Shown here piece after piece: positions 47,383-56,983 of a stretch of DNA of 64,000 nt (position 1 is its first letter; every line of letters starts with the position of its first letter). The DNA comes from Streptomyces mobaraensis NBRC 13819 = DSM 40847 (lineage in GTDB: Bacteria > Actinomycetota > Actinomycetes > Streptomycetales > Streptomycetaceae): positions 1,550,001-1,614,000 of the forward strand of contig NZ_CP072827.1 in NCBI RefSeq assembly GCF_017916255.1, read 5' to 3'. Below the pieces are notes generated by a model. It was not told the origin of the DNA. It made no database searches and saw only the letters and a list, made by a program, of their open reading frames with translations. A program made the position numbers and the translations under genes.

Positions 47383-48462
47383 TCAGAAGACCACCAGGGA
47401 GCGCCCGCCGCGCCCGGCGAGCATGGCGTCGAACGCGTCGGGGATGTCGTCGAGCCCGATCCGCCGGGTGATCAGTGCCGACAGGTCGAACCGTCCCTCC
47501 CGGACGTGCTCGGCGAGGACGGGCAGGTCGCGGGCGGGGTCGGTGTTGCCGTAGACGCAGCCGGCCAGGGTGCGGCCGGAGTGGAAGAGTTCCAGGGGGG
47601 AGAAGGCGACCCGCTGGTCCCGGCCGCCGACGCCCACGACGGTGGTGCGTCCGCCGCGCCGGGTGGCGGTCCAGGCGGTCCGGATGGTCTCGGGCCGGCC
47701 CACGCACTCGATCGCCACGTCCGCGCCGTGCCCGCCGGTCAGTTCGCGGACCCGCGCGACCGCGTCGTCGCCGGCGGGGACGAAGTCGGTGGCGCCGCAG
47801 GACCGGGCCAGTTCCTCCTTCTCGGGGGAGACGTCCACGGCGATCACCTGTCCCGCGCCCGCGAGGCGCGCGGAGCGCACGGTGGCGAGCCCGACCCCGC
47901 CGACGCCGACGACCACCACCGACTCCCCCGCCCGCACCCGGGCGCTGTGGTGGACCGCGCCGTAGCCGGTGAGCACGGCGCAGCCCAGCAGCGCCGCGTC
48001 GGTCAGCGGCACGCCGGCGGGCAGCGGCAGCACGGCTGCCGCCCGGACCACGGTCTCCTCGGCGAACACGGCGGTCCCCAGGGCCGGGTGGAGCGGCGTG
48101 CCGTCGCCGCCGAGCGTGGCGTAGGGCTCGGTGGGGGTGAGGGACTCGGCGCACAGCCACGGCTCGCCGATCCGGCAGAAGTGGCAATCCCGGCAGGCGG
48201 GCGCCCAGTTGAGCACCACCTCGTCCCCCGGCGCCACATGCGTCACGCCCTCCCCGACGGCGGTGACCGTCCCCGACCCCTCGTGTCCGAGCACGGCCGG
48301 GACAGGCTGCCGCAGTGTCCCGTTGGCGAGGGACAGGTCCGAGTGGCACACCCCGGCGGCGGCGATCCGCACCCTCACCTGCCCCGGCCCCGGGTCCGGC
48401 AGTTCGATCCCGGTCACGCGGAGCGGGGCACCTATGGCGGTCAGGACGGCGGCGCGGGTCAC
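47383..48462 (-). CDS. Zinc-dependent alcohol dehydrogenase
   Basis: A 359-residue MDR alcohol dehydrogenase with catalytic zinc ligands in AGVCHSDLS and GHEGSGTV, structural-zinc cysteines in CRDCHFCRIGEPWLC and a nucleotide-binding VGVGGVGLATV. It resembles the Rxyl_3153/aryl-alcohol-type NAD(P)-dependent group. The GTG at 48460-48462 has AGGTG upstream. It converges with the DUF2165 gene (29 bp between stops). Confidence 0.88.
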   Translation of the reverse strand: MTRAAVLTAIGAPLRVTGIELPDPGPGQVRVRIAAAGVCHSDLSLANGTLRQPVPAVLGHEGSGTVTAVGEGVTHVAPGDEVVLNWAPACRDCHFCRIGEPWLCAESLTPTEPYATLGGDGTPLHPALGTAVFAEETVVRAAAVLPLPAGVPLTDAALLGCAVLTGYGAVHHSARVRAGESVVVVGVGGVGLATVRSARLAGAGQVIAVDVSPEKEELARSCGATDFVPAGDDAVARVRELTGGHGADVAIECVGRPETIRTAWTATRRGGRTTVVGVGGRDQRVAFSPLELFHSGRTLAGCVYGNTDPARDLPVLAEHVREGRFDLSALITRRIGLDDIPDAFDAMLAGRGGRSLVVF

Positions 48463-48785
48463 GGGCGGTCACCTCTCGGTCGGGGGCCCGCCCGGCGCGC
48501 CGGGCGCACCGGGGACGGGCCGGCGGGACGTGCGCGGACGGGGGGTGCCCCGACCGGGCCACGGGCCTCGGGCGCCCCCCACAAACCGTGGCTCAGCCTA
48601 GGCCCCCGGCCCTCGGCCGTCACGACCGCCCGTGGCCCCTCCCTGGGAGCGCGCCCCGGTCCCGCCCTTTCACCGTTTCGTGCGGGGGCAACCCCCCGCA
48701 CCCCCGCAACCGCGCTCCGCGCGGTTGTCCTCAATCGCCGGACGGGCTGAAATCAGCCCGTCCGGCGATTGGGACCGGGGCACCC
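48463..48785. other. Gene-free stretch with palindrome
   Basis: No coding sequence is supported in these 323 bp. The left part would hold the promoter of the alcohol dehydrogenase; the right part holds C/G homopolymer-like runs (around 48682-48707) and a long palindrome at 48732-48771. Confidence 0.5.
48732..48771. repeat. Long palindrome, REP-like (copy 2), terminator of ctaD
   Basis: Perfect 19-bp arms at 48732-48750 and 48753-48771 around two bases. The core CGCCGGACGGGCTGA and the flank GCGCGGTTGTCCTCAA match the element at 37955 read in reverse. It is 14 bp past the ctaD stop and can terminate that gene. Confidence 0.8.
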
Positions 48786-50480
48786 TCAACCCCCCGGCTC
48801 CACCACATCCCGCTCCCCCACGTTCTCCACCTGATCCTGCTGAGCGATGTCCGGATGATGCAGATCGAACGCCGGCGACTCCGACCGAATCCGCGGCAGC
48901 GTGCAGAAATTGTGCCTCGGCGGCGGACAAGCGGTCGCCCACTCCAGCGACCGCCCGTACCCCCACGGATCGTCCACGTCGACCCGCTTCCCGTACCGCC
49001 CGGTCTTCCAGACGTTGTAGAGGAACGGCAGCGTGGAGAGCCCCAGCAGGAACGAACCGATCGACGAGACGGTGTTCAACGCCGTGAAGCCGTCCGCGTC
49101 GAGGTAGTCCGCGTACCGGCGCGGCATCCCGGAGGCGCCCAGCCAGTGCTGGACCAGGAAGGTCATGTGGAACCCGGCGAAAAGCGTCCAGAAATGCATC
49201 TTCCCCAACCGCTCGTCCAGCATCTTGCCGGTGAACTTCGGCCACCAGAAGTGGAATCCGGCGAACATGGCGAAGACGACGGTCCCGAACACCACGTAAT
49301 GGAAGTGCGCGACCACGAAGTACGAGTCCGTCACGTGGAAGTCCATCGGCGGGGAGGCCAGGATGACGCCGGTCAGGCCGCCGAAGAGGAAGGTGACCAG
49401 GAAGCCGGTCACCCAGAGCATCGGCGTCTCGAAGGAGAGCGAGCCCCGCCACATGGTGCCGATCCAGTTGAAGAACTTCACCCCGGTGGGGATGGCGATC
49501 AGGAACGACATGAAGGAGAAGAAGGGGAGCAGTACCGCGCCCGTGGGGAACATGTGGTGCGCCCACACCGTCACGGACAGCCCGGTGATGGAGACCGTCG
49601 CGCCGATCAGCCCGGCGTAGCCGAAGATCGGTTTACGGGCGAAGACCGGGATGATCTCGGTGACGATGCCGAAGAACGGCAACGCGATGATGTAGACCTC
49701 GGGATGGCCGAAGAACCAGAACAGGTGCTGCCAGAGGATCGCCCCGCCGTTGGCCGGATTGTAGATCTGCGCGCCGAATTTCCGGTCGGCCTCCAGGGCC
49801 AGCAGGGCGGCGGCCAGGACCGGGAAGGCGAGCAGCACCAGGACGCCGGTGAGCAGCACGTTCCAGGTGAAGATCGGCAGGCGGAACATGGTCATGCCGG
49901 GTGCCCGCATGCAGATGACGGTGGTGATGAAGTTGACCGAGCCGAGGATCGTGCCGAAGCCGGAGAAGACCAGTCCCATGATCCACAGATCGGCGCCGAC
50001 GTTCGGCGAGTGCGCCCCGTCCGACAGTGGCGTGTAGGCGAACCACCCGAAGTCGGGCGCGCCGTCCGGGGTGAGGAACGAGGCGACGGCGATCAGCGAA
50101 CCGAGCAGGTACAGCCAGTAGGCGAACATGTTCAGACGGGGGAACGCCACGTCGGGCGCGCCGATCTGCAGCGGCATGATCCAGTTCGCGAACCCGGCGA
50201 ACAGCGGGGTGGCGAACATCAGCAGCATGATGGCGCCGTGCATCGTGAACGCCTGGTTGAACTGCTCGTTGGAGACGATCTGGAGGCCGGGGCGGGCCAG
50301 TTCCGCGCGCATCACCAGGGCGAGGATCCCGCCGATGCCGAAGAAGGCGAACGACGTCGCCAGGTAGAGGGTGCCGATCTTCTTGTGGTCCGTCGTGCCG
50401 AGCCAGTCGATCGCCGCCGCGCCCACGCCCCGCGCGGGGTCCCGTTCGGGTGCCTCGTGCCGCGTCGTCGTACTCGCCAT
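48786..50480 (-). CDS. ctaD: Cytochrome c oxidase subunit I (aa3 type), orphan copy
   Basis: A 564-residue haem-copper oxidase subunit I with about 12 transmembrane helices. Visible are [11 protein letters not shown] (low-spin haem His), the CuB motif [11 protein letters not shown], the AHHMF His pair and the AHFHYV haem ligands. It would reduce O2 at the membrane with subunits encoded elsewhere. The ATG at 50478-50480 has GGAAGGA upstream. No ctaC, ctaE, ctaF or qcr genes flank it, so this is probably the second, stand-alone ctaD known from several Streptomyces genomes. The C-terminal tail ([19 protein letters not shown]) is usual. Confidence 0.95.
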   Translation of the reverse strand: MASTTTRHEAPERDPARGVGAAAIDWLGTTDHKKIGTLYLATSFAFFGIGGILALVMRAELARPGLQIVSNEQFNQAFTMHGAIMLLMFATPLFAGFANWIMPLQIGAPDVAFPRLNMFAYWLYLLGSLIAVASFLTPDGAPDFGWFAYTPLSDGAHSPNVGADLWIMGLVFSGFGTILGSVNFITTVICMRAPGMTMFRLPIFTWNVLLTGVLVLLAFPVLAAALLALEADRKFGAQIYNPANGGAILWQHLFWFFGHPEVYIIALPFFGIVTEIIPVFARKPIFGYAGLIGATVSITGLSVTVWAHHMFPTGAVLLPFFSFMSFLIAIPTGVKFFNWIGTMWRGSLSFETPMLWVTGFLVTFLFGGLTGVILASPPMDFHVTDSYFVVAHFHYVVFGTVVFAMFAGFHFWWPKFTGKMLDERLGKMHFWTLFAGFHMTFLVQHWLGASGMPRRYADYLDADGFTALNTVSSIGSFLLGLSTLPFLYNVWKTGRYGKRVDVDDPWGYGRSLEWATACPPPRHNFCTLPRIRSESPAFDLHHPDIAQQDQVENVGERDVVEPGG

Positions 50481-50646
50481 GCGCGTCCTTCCGCCTGTCT
50501 CCGAAGGCGGAAGGGCACGCCGCCCCCACCACCCGCCGGGCCGCCCGCGTGAGCGGGACCCGTCACCGTGATAGGGCACGGCCGTGAAGGCGGCCGTTGA
50601 TTGCGCCGGGCGTGGGCGCGGCCGTGCGCCGCGCCCGCACCGCGGC

Positions 50647-52065
50647 TCAGAGCTGGAGCGACTTCGTCTTCAGGTACTCCAGGAGCCCGTGGACGCCCAG
50701 CTCGCGCCCCACGCCCGACTGCTTCCAGCCGCCGAAGGGCGCCAGGATGTTGAAGTCGCCGCCGTTGACGTCGACCCGGCCGCACTCCATCCGGCGGGCG
50801 AAGGCCACGGCCTCGTCGCGGTCGGCCGCCCAGACGGCGCCGGACAGGCCGTACTCACTGTCGTTGGCGAGGCGCAGGGCCTCCTCGGTGTCGCGGTAGC
50901 GGAGGAAGGACAGGACCGGGCCGAAGATCTCCTCGCGGACGACGGTCATGTCCGGGGTGACGTCGGCGAGGACGGTGGGGCGCACGTAGTAGCCCTTGTC
51001 CAGGCCCTCGGGTGGCTCGGCGCCGCCGGCGGCCACGCGGGCGCCCTCCTCGGCGCCCTTGCGGAGCAGTTCCCGCACCCGGTCCCGCTGCCGGGCGCTG
51101 ACGACCGGGCCCAGCCGGCGGTCGGGGTCGGTGGGGTCGCCGGGCACGTACGCGGCGACGGCCTCGACGGCGAGGGCCACCGCCTCGTCGTAGTGGTCGG
51201 TGTGCACCAGGGTGCGGGTGAGGGCGTTGCAGGACTGGCCGGCGTTGCGGACGACGTCGGCGACGTTGGCGCGGACGGCCGTGGCGAGGTCGGCGCCGGG
51301 GAGGATGACGTTGGCCGATTTGCCGCCGAGTTCGAGGGCGACGCGTTTGACGGCGCCCCCGGCGAGGGCGCCGATCCGGCGGCCGACGGCGGTGGAGCCG
51401 GTGAAGGAGACCAGGTCGACGTCCGGGTGCTCGGCCAGCGGCTGCCCGGCCTCCGGGCCGTACCCGGTGACCAGGTTGAACACCCCGGCGGGCAGGCCCG
51501 CGGCGGCCACGCACTCGGCGAAGAGGCGGGCGGTGAGCGGGGTGTACTCGGCGGGCTTGAGGACGACCGTGCAGCCCGCGGCGAGGGCGGGCGCGACCTT
51601 GGCGACGATCTGGTGGAGCGGGTAGTTCCAGGGGGTGATCGCGCCGACGACGCCGGCCGGCTCGTGGAGGACGGTCGAGGTGCCGATCCGCTCCTCGAAG
51701 GCGAAGCCCGCGGCCAGCTCGGCGTAGGAGCGGGCGACGGCGACCGGCAGTCCGGCGTGGACGCGCCGGGCGAAGCCGATGGGCGAGCCGAGTTCGGTGG
51801 TGACGGTGGCGGCGATCTCCTCCTGGCGGGCGGCGAGGGCGTCGGCCAGGGCGGTGAGGTGGGCGCCGCGCCGGGCGGGCGCGGTGCCGGCCCAGCCGGG
51901 CAGGGCGGCGCGGGCGGCCCGGACGGCGTCGTCGACGTCCTCGGCCGTGCCGGCCGGCACGCTCGCGACGACCTCCTCGGTCGCGGGGTTCTCCACCTCG
52001 ATCCGGCCGGTCCCCCGGGCGGGCCGCCAGGCTCCGTCGACGAACATCCCGTCATACGCGGTCAC
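50647..52065 (-). CDS. Aldehyde dehydrogenase family protein
   Basis: A 472-residue NAD(P)-dependent aldehyde dehydrogenase: TPWNYPLHQ, cofactor [10 protein letters not shown], general base LELGGKSAN and the catalytic Cys in NAGQSC (near residue 278), ending in YLKTKSLQL. The GTG at 52063-52065 has GGAG upstream. It is divergent from hmgA (218 bp). A role in aromatic catabolism is possible from position, but the family is too broad to name a substrate. Confidence 0.9.
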   Translation of the reverse strand: MTAYDGMFVDGAWRPARGTGRIEVENPATEEVVASVPAGTAEDVDDAVRAARAALPGWAGTAPARRGAHLTALADALAARQEEIAATVTTELGSPIGFARRVHAGLPVAVARSYAELAAGFAFEERIGTSTVLHEPAGVVGAITPWNYPLHQIVAKVAPALAAGCTVVLKPAEYTPLTARLFAECVAAAGLPAGVFNLVTGYGPEAGQPLAEHPDVDLVSFTGSTAVGRRIGALAGGAVKRVALELGGKSANVILPGADLATAVRANVADVVRNAGQSCNALTRTLVHTDHYDEAVALAVEAVAAYVPGDPTDPDRRLGPVVSARQRDRVRELLRKGAEEGARVAAGGAEPPEGLDKGYYVRPTVLADVTPDMTVVREEIFGPVLSFLRYRDTEEALRLANDSEYGLSGAVWAADRDEAVAFARRMECGRVDVNGGDFNILAPFGGWKQSGVGRELGVHGLLEYLKTKSLQL

Positions 52066-52283
52066 AGGGCGTCTCCTCGCGTTCGCGGTGGGCGTGGGTG
52101 CCGGGGGCGCGGGGTGCCGGGCCCACGGCGGGACTGCCAACCTAACCGGCCCCCCGGTCGGCACCAAGAGGCGGACCGGCTTCATCCGTTCCGCGCGGAA
52201 CACGGCGCTCAAGGTCCATTGACGCACCGGGCCCCGCAATCCTACGGTCTTGCAGAGGATTCCTCCGGCAGTGGGAGCACACG

Positions 52284-53609
52284 ATGACCGGCACGGACAG
52301 AGAGCGGGCGCGCAAGACGGCCGAAGGGCTGGTCTACGCCTCGGGGTTCGGCAACGAGCACAGCGGCGAGGCCGTCCCCGGCGCGCTGCCGCACGGGCGC
52401 AACTCGCCCCAGCGGGCGCCCCTCGGGCTCTACGCGGAGCAGCTCAGCGGCTCCGCCTTCACCGAGCCCCGGCGGCACAACCGCCGGTCCTGGCTCTACC
52501 GGATCCGCCCGTCGGCCGCCCACCCCCCGTTCACCCGGACCGACAACGGCGGCCTGCGCGGCGCCCCCTTCACCGAGACCGTCCCCGACCCCAACCGGCT
52601 GCGCTGGAACCCGCTGCCGGAGCCCGCCGAGGGCACCGACTTCCTCGCCGGGCTGTGGACGCTGGGCGGCAACGGCGACGTCACCCAGCGCACCGGCATG
52701 GCCATCCACCTCTACGCGGCCAACGCCTCGATGACGGACCGGGTGTTCAGCGACGCCGACGGCGAGCTGCTGATCGTCCCCGAGCGCGGCGGGCTGCTGC
52801 TGCGCACCGAGTTCGGGCTGCTGCGCGCCGAGCCGGGGCATGTGGCGCTGATCCCGCGCGGGGTGCGCTTCCGGGTCGAGCTGCTCGACGAGACCGCGCG
52901 CGGCTACGTCTGCGAGAACTACGGGCAGCCGTTCACCCTGCCCGACCTGGGCCCGATCGGCGCCAACGGCCTGGCCAACGCACGGGACTTCCTCGCCCCG
53001 GTGGCCGCCTACGAGGACACCGAGGGGCCGGTCCGGGTGGTGAACAAGTTCTGCGGCAACCTCTGGGAGGCGGTCTACGACCACTCGCCGCTCGACGTCG
53101 TCGCCTGGCACGGCAACCTCGTCCCGTACGTCTACGACCTCCGCCGGTTCAACGTCATCGGGTCGATCAGCTACGACCACCCGGACCCGTCGATCTTCAC
53201 CGTGCTCACCTCGCCGTCGGACACCCCGGGGCTGGCGGGCGTGGACTTCGTGGTGTTCGCGCCGCGCTGGCTGGTGGGCGAGGACACCTTCCGGCCGCCG
53301 TACTTCCACCGCAATGTGATGAGCGAGTACATGGGCCTGATCGAGGGCGCCTACGACGCGAAAGCGGAGGGCTTCGTGCCCGGCGGCGGCTCGCTGCACA
53401 ACATGATGTCGGCGCACGGGCCGGACCGGGAGACCTTCGACAGGGCCAGCGCCGCCGAGCTCACGCCGCACAAGGTGGACGACGGGCTGGCCTTCATGTT
53501 CGAGACCCGGTGGCCGGTCACGCTCACCGCCCAGGCGGCGGGCGCCGGACATCTCCAGTCGGGGTACGACGACGTGTGGCAGGGTCTGGAGCGGCACTAC
53601 CGCCCCTGA
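52284..53609 (+). CDS. hmgA: Homogentisate 1,2-dioxygenase
   Basis: A 441-residue HmgA. N-terminal [12 protein letters not shown] and SWLYRIRPS are family signatures; iron ligands His342 and Glu348 lie in [11 protein letters not shown], with the third His later in [15 protein letters not shown]. It opens the homogentisate ring to maleylacetoacetate in tyrosine and phenylalanine breakdown. A GntR gene starts 65 bp downstream on the same strand and probably regulates it. Confidence 0.96.
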   Translation: MTGTDRERARKTAEGLVYASGFGNEHSGEAVPGALPHGRNSPQRAPLGLYAEQLSGSAFTEPRRHNRRSWLYRIRPSAAHPPFTRTDNGGLRGAPFTETVPDPNRLRWNPLPEPAEGTDFLAGLWTLGGNGDVTQRTGMAIHLYAANASMTDRVFSDADGELLIVPERGGLLLRTEFGLLRAEPGHVALIPRGVRFRVELLDETARGYVCENYGQPFTLPDLGPIGANGLANARDFLAPVAAYEDTEGPVRVVNKFCGNLWEAVYDHSPLDVVAWHGNLVPYVYDLRRFNVIGSISYDHPDPSIFTVLTSPSDTPGLAGVDFVVFAPRWLVGEDTFRPPYFHRNVMSEYMGLIEGAYDAKAEGFVPGGGSLHNMMSAHGPDRETFDRASAAELTPHKVDDGLAFMFETRWPVTLTAQAAGAGHLQSGYDDVWQGLERHYRP

Positions 53610-53674
53610 GACCCCCTGGGCCACCCATGAACCGCCCATGGGTCCCCCTGAACCACCGCAGAGCCGGAGCCCCC

Positions 53675-54424
53675 GTGACCACCTTCGCCCCCGACTCCCT
53701 GGCACTCAACCGCAAACTGCCGCTCTGGTACCAGGTGTCACAGTCGTTGCGCGCCTCCATACTCGGGCGCCGCCCGGACGACCCGCTGCGCCTGCCCACC
53801 GAGGACGCGCTCGCCGGGCACTACGGCGTGAGCGTGCTGACCATGCGGCAGGCCCTGAAGGAGCTGGAGGAGGAGGGGCTGATCAGCCGGCACCGGCGGC
53901 GCGGCACCTTCATCGAGCCGAGCGCCCGCCGGGGCTCCCCGGTGCGGCTGCTCGGCTCGGTGGACGCGATCGTGGCCCAGCAGTCGGGCGAACGGACCAC
54001 CGTACTCGGCCACGGCCCGGCGCCGGTCCCCGGCGAGCTGGCCGAGCACTTCCCCGGGCTGGCGGAGGCGGTGGCGTTCCGGCGGTTGCGCCGGGACGGC
54101 GAGACGGACGAACCGGTCAACTGGGCGGAGAACTGGGTGCACCCCGAACTCGCCGGCCGGATCGACCTGGCGGACCTGGCCCGCTGGCCCATGACGAAGG
54201 TGCTGCGCGACGCCCTGGGGGTGCGGATCAGCCGGATCACGGACACCGTGGAGGCGCGGCTGGCCGACCCGGAGACCGCGCGGCTGCTCCAGGTGCCGCT
54301 GCTCAGCCCGATCCTGCACTACACGGGGATCACGTACGACGGGGACGGCCGGGTGGTGGACGTGGCCCGGATCCACTACCGCGGCGACCGCTTCTCGTTC
54401 ACGGTGACGGTCGAGGCGCACTGA
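53675..54424 (+). CDS. GntR-family regulator, HutC type
   Basis: A 249-residue GntR protein: winged helix LRLPTEDALAGHYGVSVLTMRQALKELEEEGLISRHRRRGTF and a UTRA ligand-binding domain. The GTG at 53675 has GGAG before it; an upstream ATG at 53627 lacks a site. Placed directly after hmgA, it is the likely regulator of that gene. Confidence 0.88.
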   Translation: MTTFAPDSLALNRKLPLWYQVSQSLRASILGRRPDDPLRLPTEDALAGHYGVSVLTMRQALKELEEEGLISRHRRRGTFIEPSARRGSPVRLLGSVDAIVAQQSGERTTVLGHGPAPVPGELAEHFPGLAEAVAFRRLRRDGETDEPVNWAENWVHPELAGRIDLADLARWPMTKVLRDALGVRISRITDTVEARLADPETARLLQVPLLSPILHYTGITYDGDGRVVDVARIHYRGDRFSFTVTVEAH

Positions 54425-54495
54425 AACGCCCCCACGCGGGCGCGTAGGCGTGCGGACACGGTGGGTACGCGCACGGGTGCGCGCGAGCTCATGCC

Positions 54496-54543
54496 CGTAC
54501 GAGCACGGGCGCACACGAGCACAGCCGCGTACGAGCACGGGGA
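54496..54543. repeat. Three 16-bp tandem repeats
   Basis: CGTACGAGCACGGG recurs at 54496 and 54528 with a diverged copy (CACACGAGCACAGC) at 54512: exact 16-bp period in the gap between the GntR gene and the small gene at 54605. Confidence 0.65.
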
Positions 54544-54604
54544 ACGCCGAGGAGCGTAGTCGGAACGCCTGGACCGCTGGACCGCCGAGCGCCGGGTGGG
54601 ACGG

Positions 54605-54871
54605 TCAGGGGCGGCTGCCGAACAGCGACCGGCGGAGCCGGCGCAGGGGCGCGAAGAGGGCGACCCGCGCCGTGCGGCCGGAAGCGTCCGCCCGCGCGTG
54701 GTCGCGCGAGGTCAGCTCGCGCATCAGCAGAGTCGCGCCCTCGGTCTCGCGCTGCGGCACGGCAGGGCCGGCGAGCACCGCGAGATGGCGTTCGAGACGG
54801 GCGCCTGAGGCGCCGCTCCCGTACTCGATGGCAGGCACACGCGGCCTGCTGCGCATTGTTATCTGGTCCAT
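54605..54871 (-). CDS. Small conserved actinobacterial protein (88 aa)
   Basis: An 88-residue basic protein beginning MDQITMRSRPRVPAIEYG, followed by RLERHLAVL and an Arg-rich C-terminus (LRRLRRSLFG). The ATG at 54869-54871 has GGGGAG 5 bases upstream and a promoter-like sequence further up. I do not recognise a function; codon bias and site support a real gene. Confidence 0.55.
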   Translation of the reverse strand: MDQITMRSRPRVPAIEYGSGASGARLERHLAVLAGPAVPQRETEGATLLMRELTSRDHARADASGRTARVALFAPLRRLRRSLFGSRP

Positions 54872-55239
54872 GAGACTCCCCACCCGTACGAGGCACCCGG
54901 CCAAGGCAGGGTAACCCTATCGCCCCATCGCGTCACCCGCGCATTCGCGAACGGATTCACCACCCCGTCAAGGGGGTTGACGACACTGGCCTGAACCTGT
55001 CGGACGGTGGCGGCTGACGGCCCGTCGGCAGCGGGGCTCGGCGGGCGGAAGTCACCCTCCGTCGCGGCGCGTTCACGCGGGCCGGAGGGACCGGCCACCC
55101 CGGTCCCCCGCGACGGCGGTCGCGGGGAACGGGGCGGCCGGGGCGGGACTCGGGCTGCCTCATACCACCTCAAGCAACCCCAGGCCGCCACAGGCCACCT
55201 CAGACAGCCTCAGGCGACCTCAGGCGACCTCAGGCGACC
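54872..55239. other. Gene-free stretch with promoter and decamer repeats
   Basis: No gene is supported in these 368 bp. The left end holds a leftward promoter candidate at 54908-54936; the right end holds 10-bp tandem repeats that run into the lipase stop codon. Frames on both strands here lack family resemblance. Confidence 0.5.
54908..54936 (-). promoter_or_regulatory. Candidate promoter of the 88-aa gene
   Basis: Read leftward, GTGACG (54931-54936) and TACCCT (54908-54913) are 17 bp apart, matching -35/-10 spacing. The -10 box is about 37 bp upstream of the ATG. Confidence 0.4.
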
Positions 55240-55250
55240 TCAGGCGACAG
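55161..55250. repeat. Decamer tandem repeat at the lipase 3' end
   Basis: Nine 10-bp units in register; CAGGCGACCT is perfect at 55211, 55221 and 55231, and earlier units are diverged. The lipase stop codon (55240-55242) lies within the block, so the last codons and 3' untranslated region derive from the repeat. Confidence 0.8.
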
Positions 55251-56055
55251 AGGAGAACACCGGCAGGTATCCGCCGGACTGCCCGGCGGCCGTCGGGTGG
55301 TAGGACTCGTCGACCGGCAGGGTCACGCTGCGCAGCCACGGGCTGCCCGAGCACAGCTCGTGGCCGGCGAAGGTGGTGTTGACGTCGCCGAAGGCGAAGC
55401 CGTGGTCGGCGGCCCGCTTGGCGGTGACGGAGTCGAGCAGGTCGGCGGCGTTGTTGATGGCCTTCCGCTTGGCCTCGCTCAGACCGACGCAGACCGCGTC
55501 GAGCTTGTAGAAGCGGGGGTAACCGAGGACGACGACGCGGGCCTTGGGCGAGCGGGCGCTGATGGCGGAGTAGACGGCGTCGAGCTTGGCGGGCAGTTCG
55601 TCGCGGATGAAGGCGCTCGCGGTGGCGATCCGGTCCAGGCAGACGCTGTCGCTGTTGAGGACGCAGGTGCTCATGGCGTCCGCGAAGCCGGCGTCGTTGC
55701 CGCCGACGCTGATGCTGACGAGGCCCGTCGTGGGGGTGAGGGGGGCCAGTTGCTTGCTGAGGACGTCCCCGGTGCGGGCGCCCGAACAGGCGGTGAAGGC
55801 GAACGACGCGGGTCTGTGCGCCGCCGACCACAGGGCCGGGTACGCCTTGTCACTGCGTTTGCAGTCGCCGCTGGACGACTGGTAGGAGCCGGCGCCGACG
55901 CCGGACGAGTACGAGTCGCCGAGGGCGACATAAGAAGGGGCCGCCCCGGGGGACGCGCCCTCCGGTGCGGCCTGGGCGGCGCCGGCGCCGCCGAGGGCGA
56001 GGGTCAGGGCGAGGGCCACGGCCGATGCGGCACCCGTGATGCGGTGCGATTTCAT
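55240..56055 (-). CDS. Secreted SGNH/GDSL esterase-lipase
   Basis: A 271-residue secreted SGNH hydrolase of the Streptomyces lipase family. A Sec signal peptide covers about residues 1-29 (basic start, hydrophobic core, AQAA cleavage site). Block I is GDSYSSG with Ser48, block III is VGGND, and the catalytic His is in DESYHPTAAG. Six Cys residues could form the three disulfides usual in this family. AGGGAGG precedes the ATG. Hydrolyses lipid or short-chain esters outside the cell. An inverted repeat sits in its leader. Confidence 0.93.
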   Translation of the reverse strand: MKSHRITGAASAVALALTLALGGAGAAQAAPEGASPGAAPSYVALGDSYSSGVGAGSYQSSSGDCKRSDKAYPALWSAAHRPASFAFTACSGARTGDVLSKQLAPLTPTTGLVSISVGGNDAGFADAMSTCVLNSDSVCLDRIATASAFIRDELPAKLDAVYSAISARSPKARVVVLGYPRFYKLDAVCVGLSEAKRKAINNAADLLDSVTAKRAADHGFAFGDVNTTFAGHELCSGSPWLRSVTLPVDESYHPTAAGQSGGYLPVFSSVA

Positions 56056-56439
56056 GGATCCTCCCTAGCAGGGGTCTCTGCCACCCCTGTGGTAGCAGCG
56101 ACACGGAGCTGCCGGAAGTGTCCATGACAAAACTTGCGGCACACCCCCACTCCGGTGGCCGTCCGGTGAAGGAAGAAGGACGTGGCAGCCGCCCAGGACC
56201 GCGCGCCACCACCCGTCGAGGGTCAACGAGCGAACCGCACGATCACCCGAACAGCCGTCGCCCGAAAGCGCGTTGACGATCGCGCGGACGCGCCGGGCGT
56301 TCACCGGGAGGCAAGGCTCCGTTTGTGGCCGGGCACCGCGTCCAGAAGCCTGTTCGCCCGTCCTTCACGTCTTGACGGCCTTCGCCCGTTGCGCGACATT
56401 GAAGCCCGGCATCCGGCGCTTCGGGGGGCTAAGTCGCCA
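56056..56439. other. Divergent promoter region, no gene
   Basis: These 384 bp lie between the leftward lipase and a rightward membrane-protein gene. A 7-bp inverted repeat at 56069-56089 is close to the lipase start. I see no coding sequence; a frame open from 56182 is better started at 56440. Confidence 0.5.
56069..56089. promoter_or_regulatory. Inverted repeat in the lipase leader
   Basis: CAGGGGT (56069-56075) and ACCCCTG (56083-56089) flank 7 bases, just upstream of the lipase ribosome site. It may be an operator or a leader hairpin. Confidence 0.45.
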
Positions 56440-56982
56440 ATGCAGAGCTTCAGCGATCCCATCGGTCTCGATGACAGCGATCTCCGTACCGCGGGCCGGG
56501 AACAGCCCGACGGGCCGCCCGGTGGACCGTCCGGCGCGAAACCGCCCGACGGACCGCCCGGTTCGGGACCACCGGGGCGTCCCGGAGCGGGCAGAGGCGG
56601 CGGCCCCCTCTCCCGTCCGGCCGCGGACTCCCTGCCCGTCGTCGCCGGGGCCGCCGCCGCGATGGCCGGGGCCGGCGCGGCGCTGGCGCTGCTGGACATC
56701 GGCTCGCCGCTGCGCGCGCCCTTCACCCTCTTCTTCCTGATCGTGGCGCCCGCCTGCGGCGTGGCCGCCGCGCTGCGCGGGCTCGACCCGCTCAGCCGCG
56801 CCGTGGTGGCCGCCGGCGGGGCCGTCGCGGTCGACCTGCTGACCGCCCAGACCATGCTCGCGCTGCACAGCTGGACGGTGCGCGGCGGGGTGGCCGCGGT
56901 CGCGGCGGTCAGCCTGCTCCTCTTCCTGCTGGCGCACGCCTGGCGCCACCGGGGGCGCGGCACGAGCGACCGGACGACCTGA
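56440..56982 (+). CDS. Membrane protein upstream of CelD-type gene
   Basis: A 180-residue protein: a Pro/Gly-rich cytoplasmic N-terminus of about 70 residues, then four hydrophobic helices (from LPVVAGAAAAMAGAG to SLLLFLLAHAW) and a basic tail. No family is recognised. Its stop is 1 bp before the GTG of the acetyltransferase-like gene, so they are cotranscribed. The start at 56440 is a weak choice because the ribosome site is distant. Confidence 0.6.
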   Translation: MQSFSDPIGLDDSDLRTAGREQPDGPPGGPSGAKPPDGPPGSGPPGRPGAGRGGGPLSRPAADSLPVVAGAAAAMAGAGAALALLDIGSPLRAPFTLFFLIVAPACGVAAALRGLDPLSRAVVAAGGAVAVDLLTAQTMLALHSWTVRGGVAAVAAVSLLLFLLAHAWRHRGRGTSDRTT

Positions 56983-56983
56983 G

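Noticed and set aside
55007..55303. Repeat-containing rightward frame encoding QAT/DLRR repeats
   Set aside because: It only translates the decamer DNA repeat and runs antisense into the lipase gene; no ribosome site.
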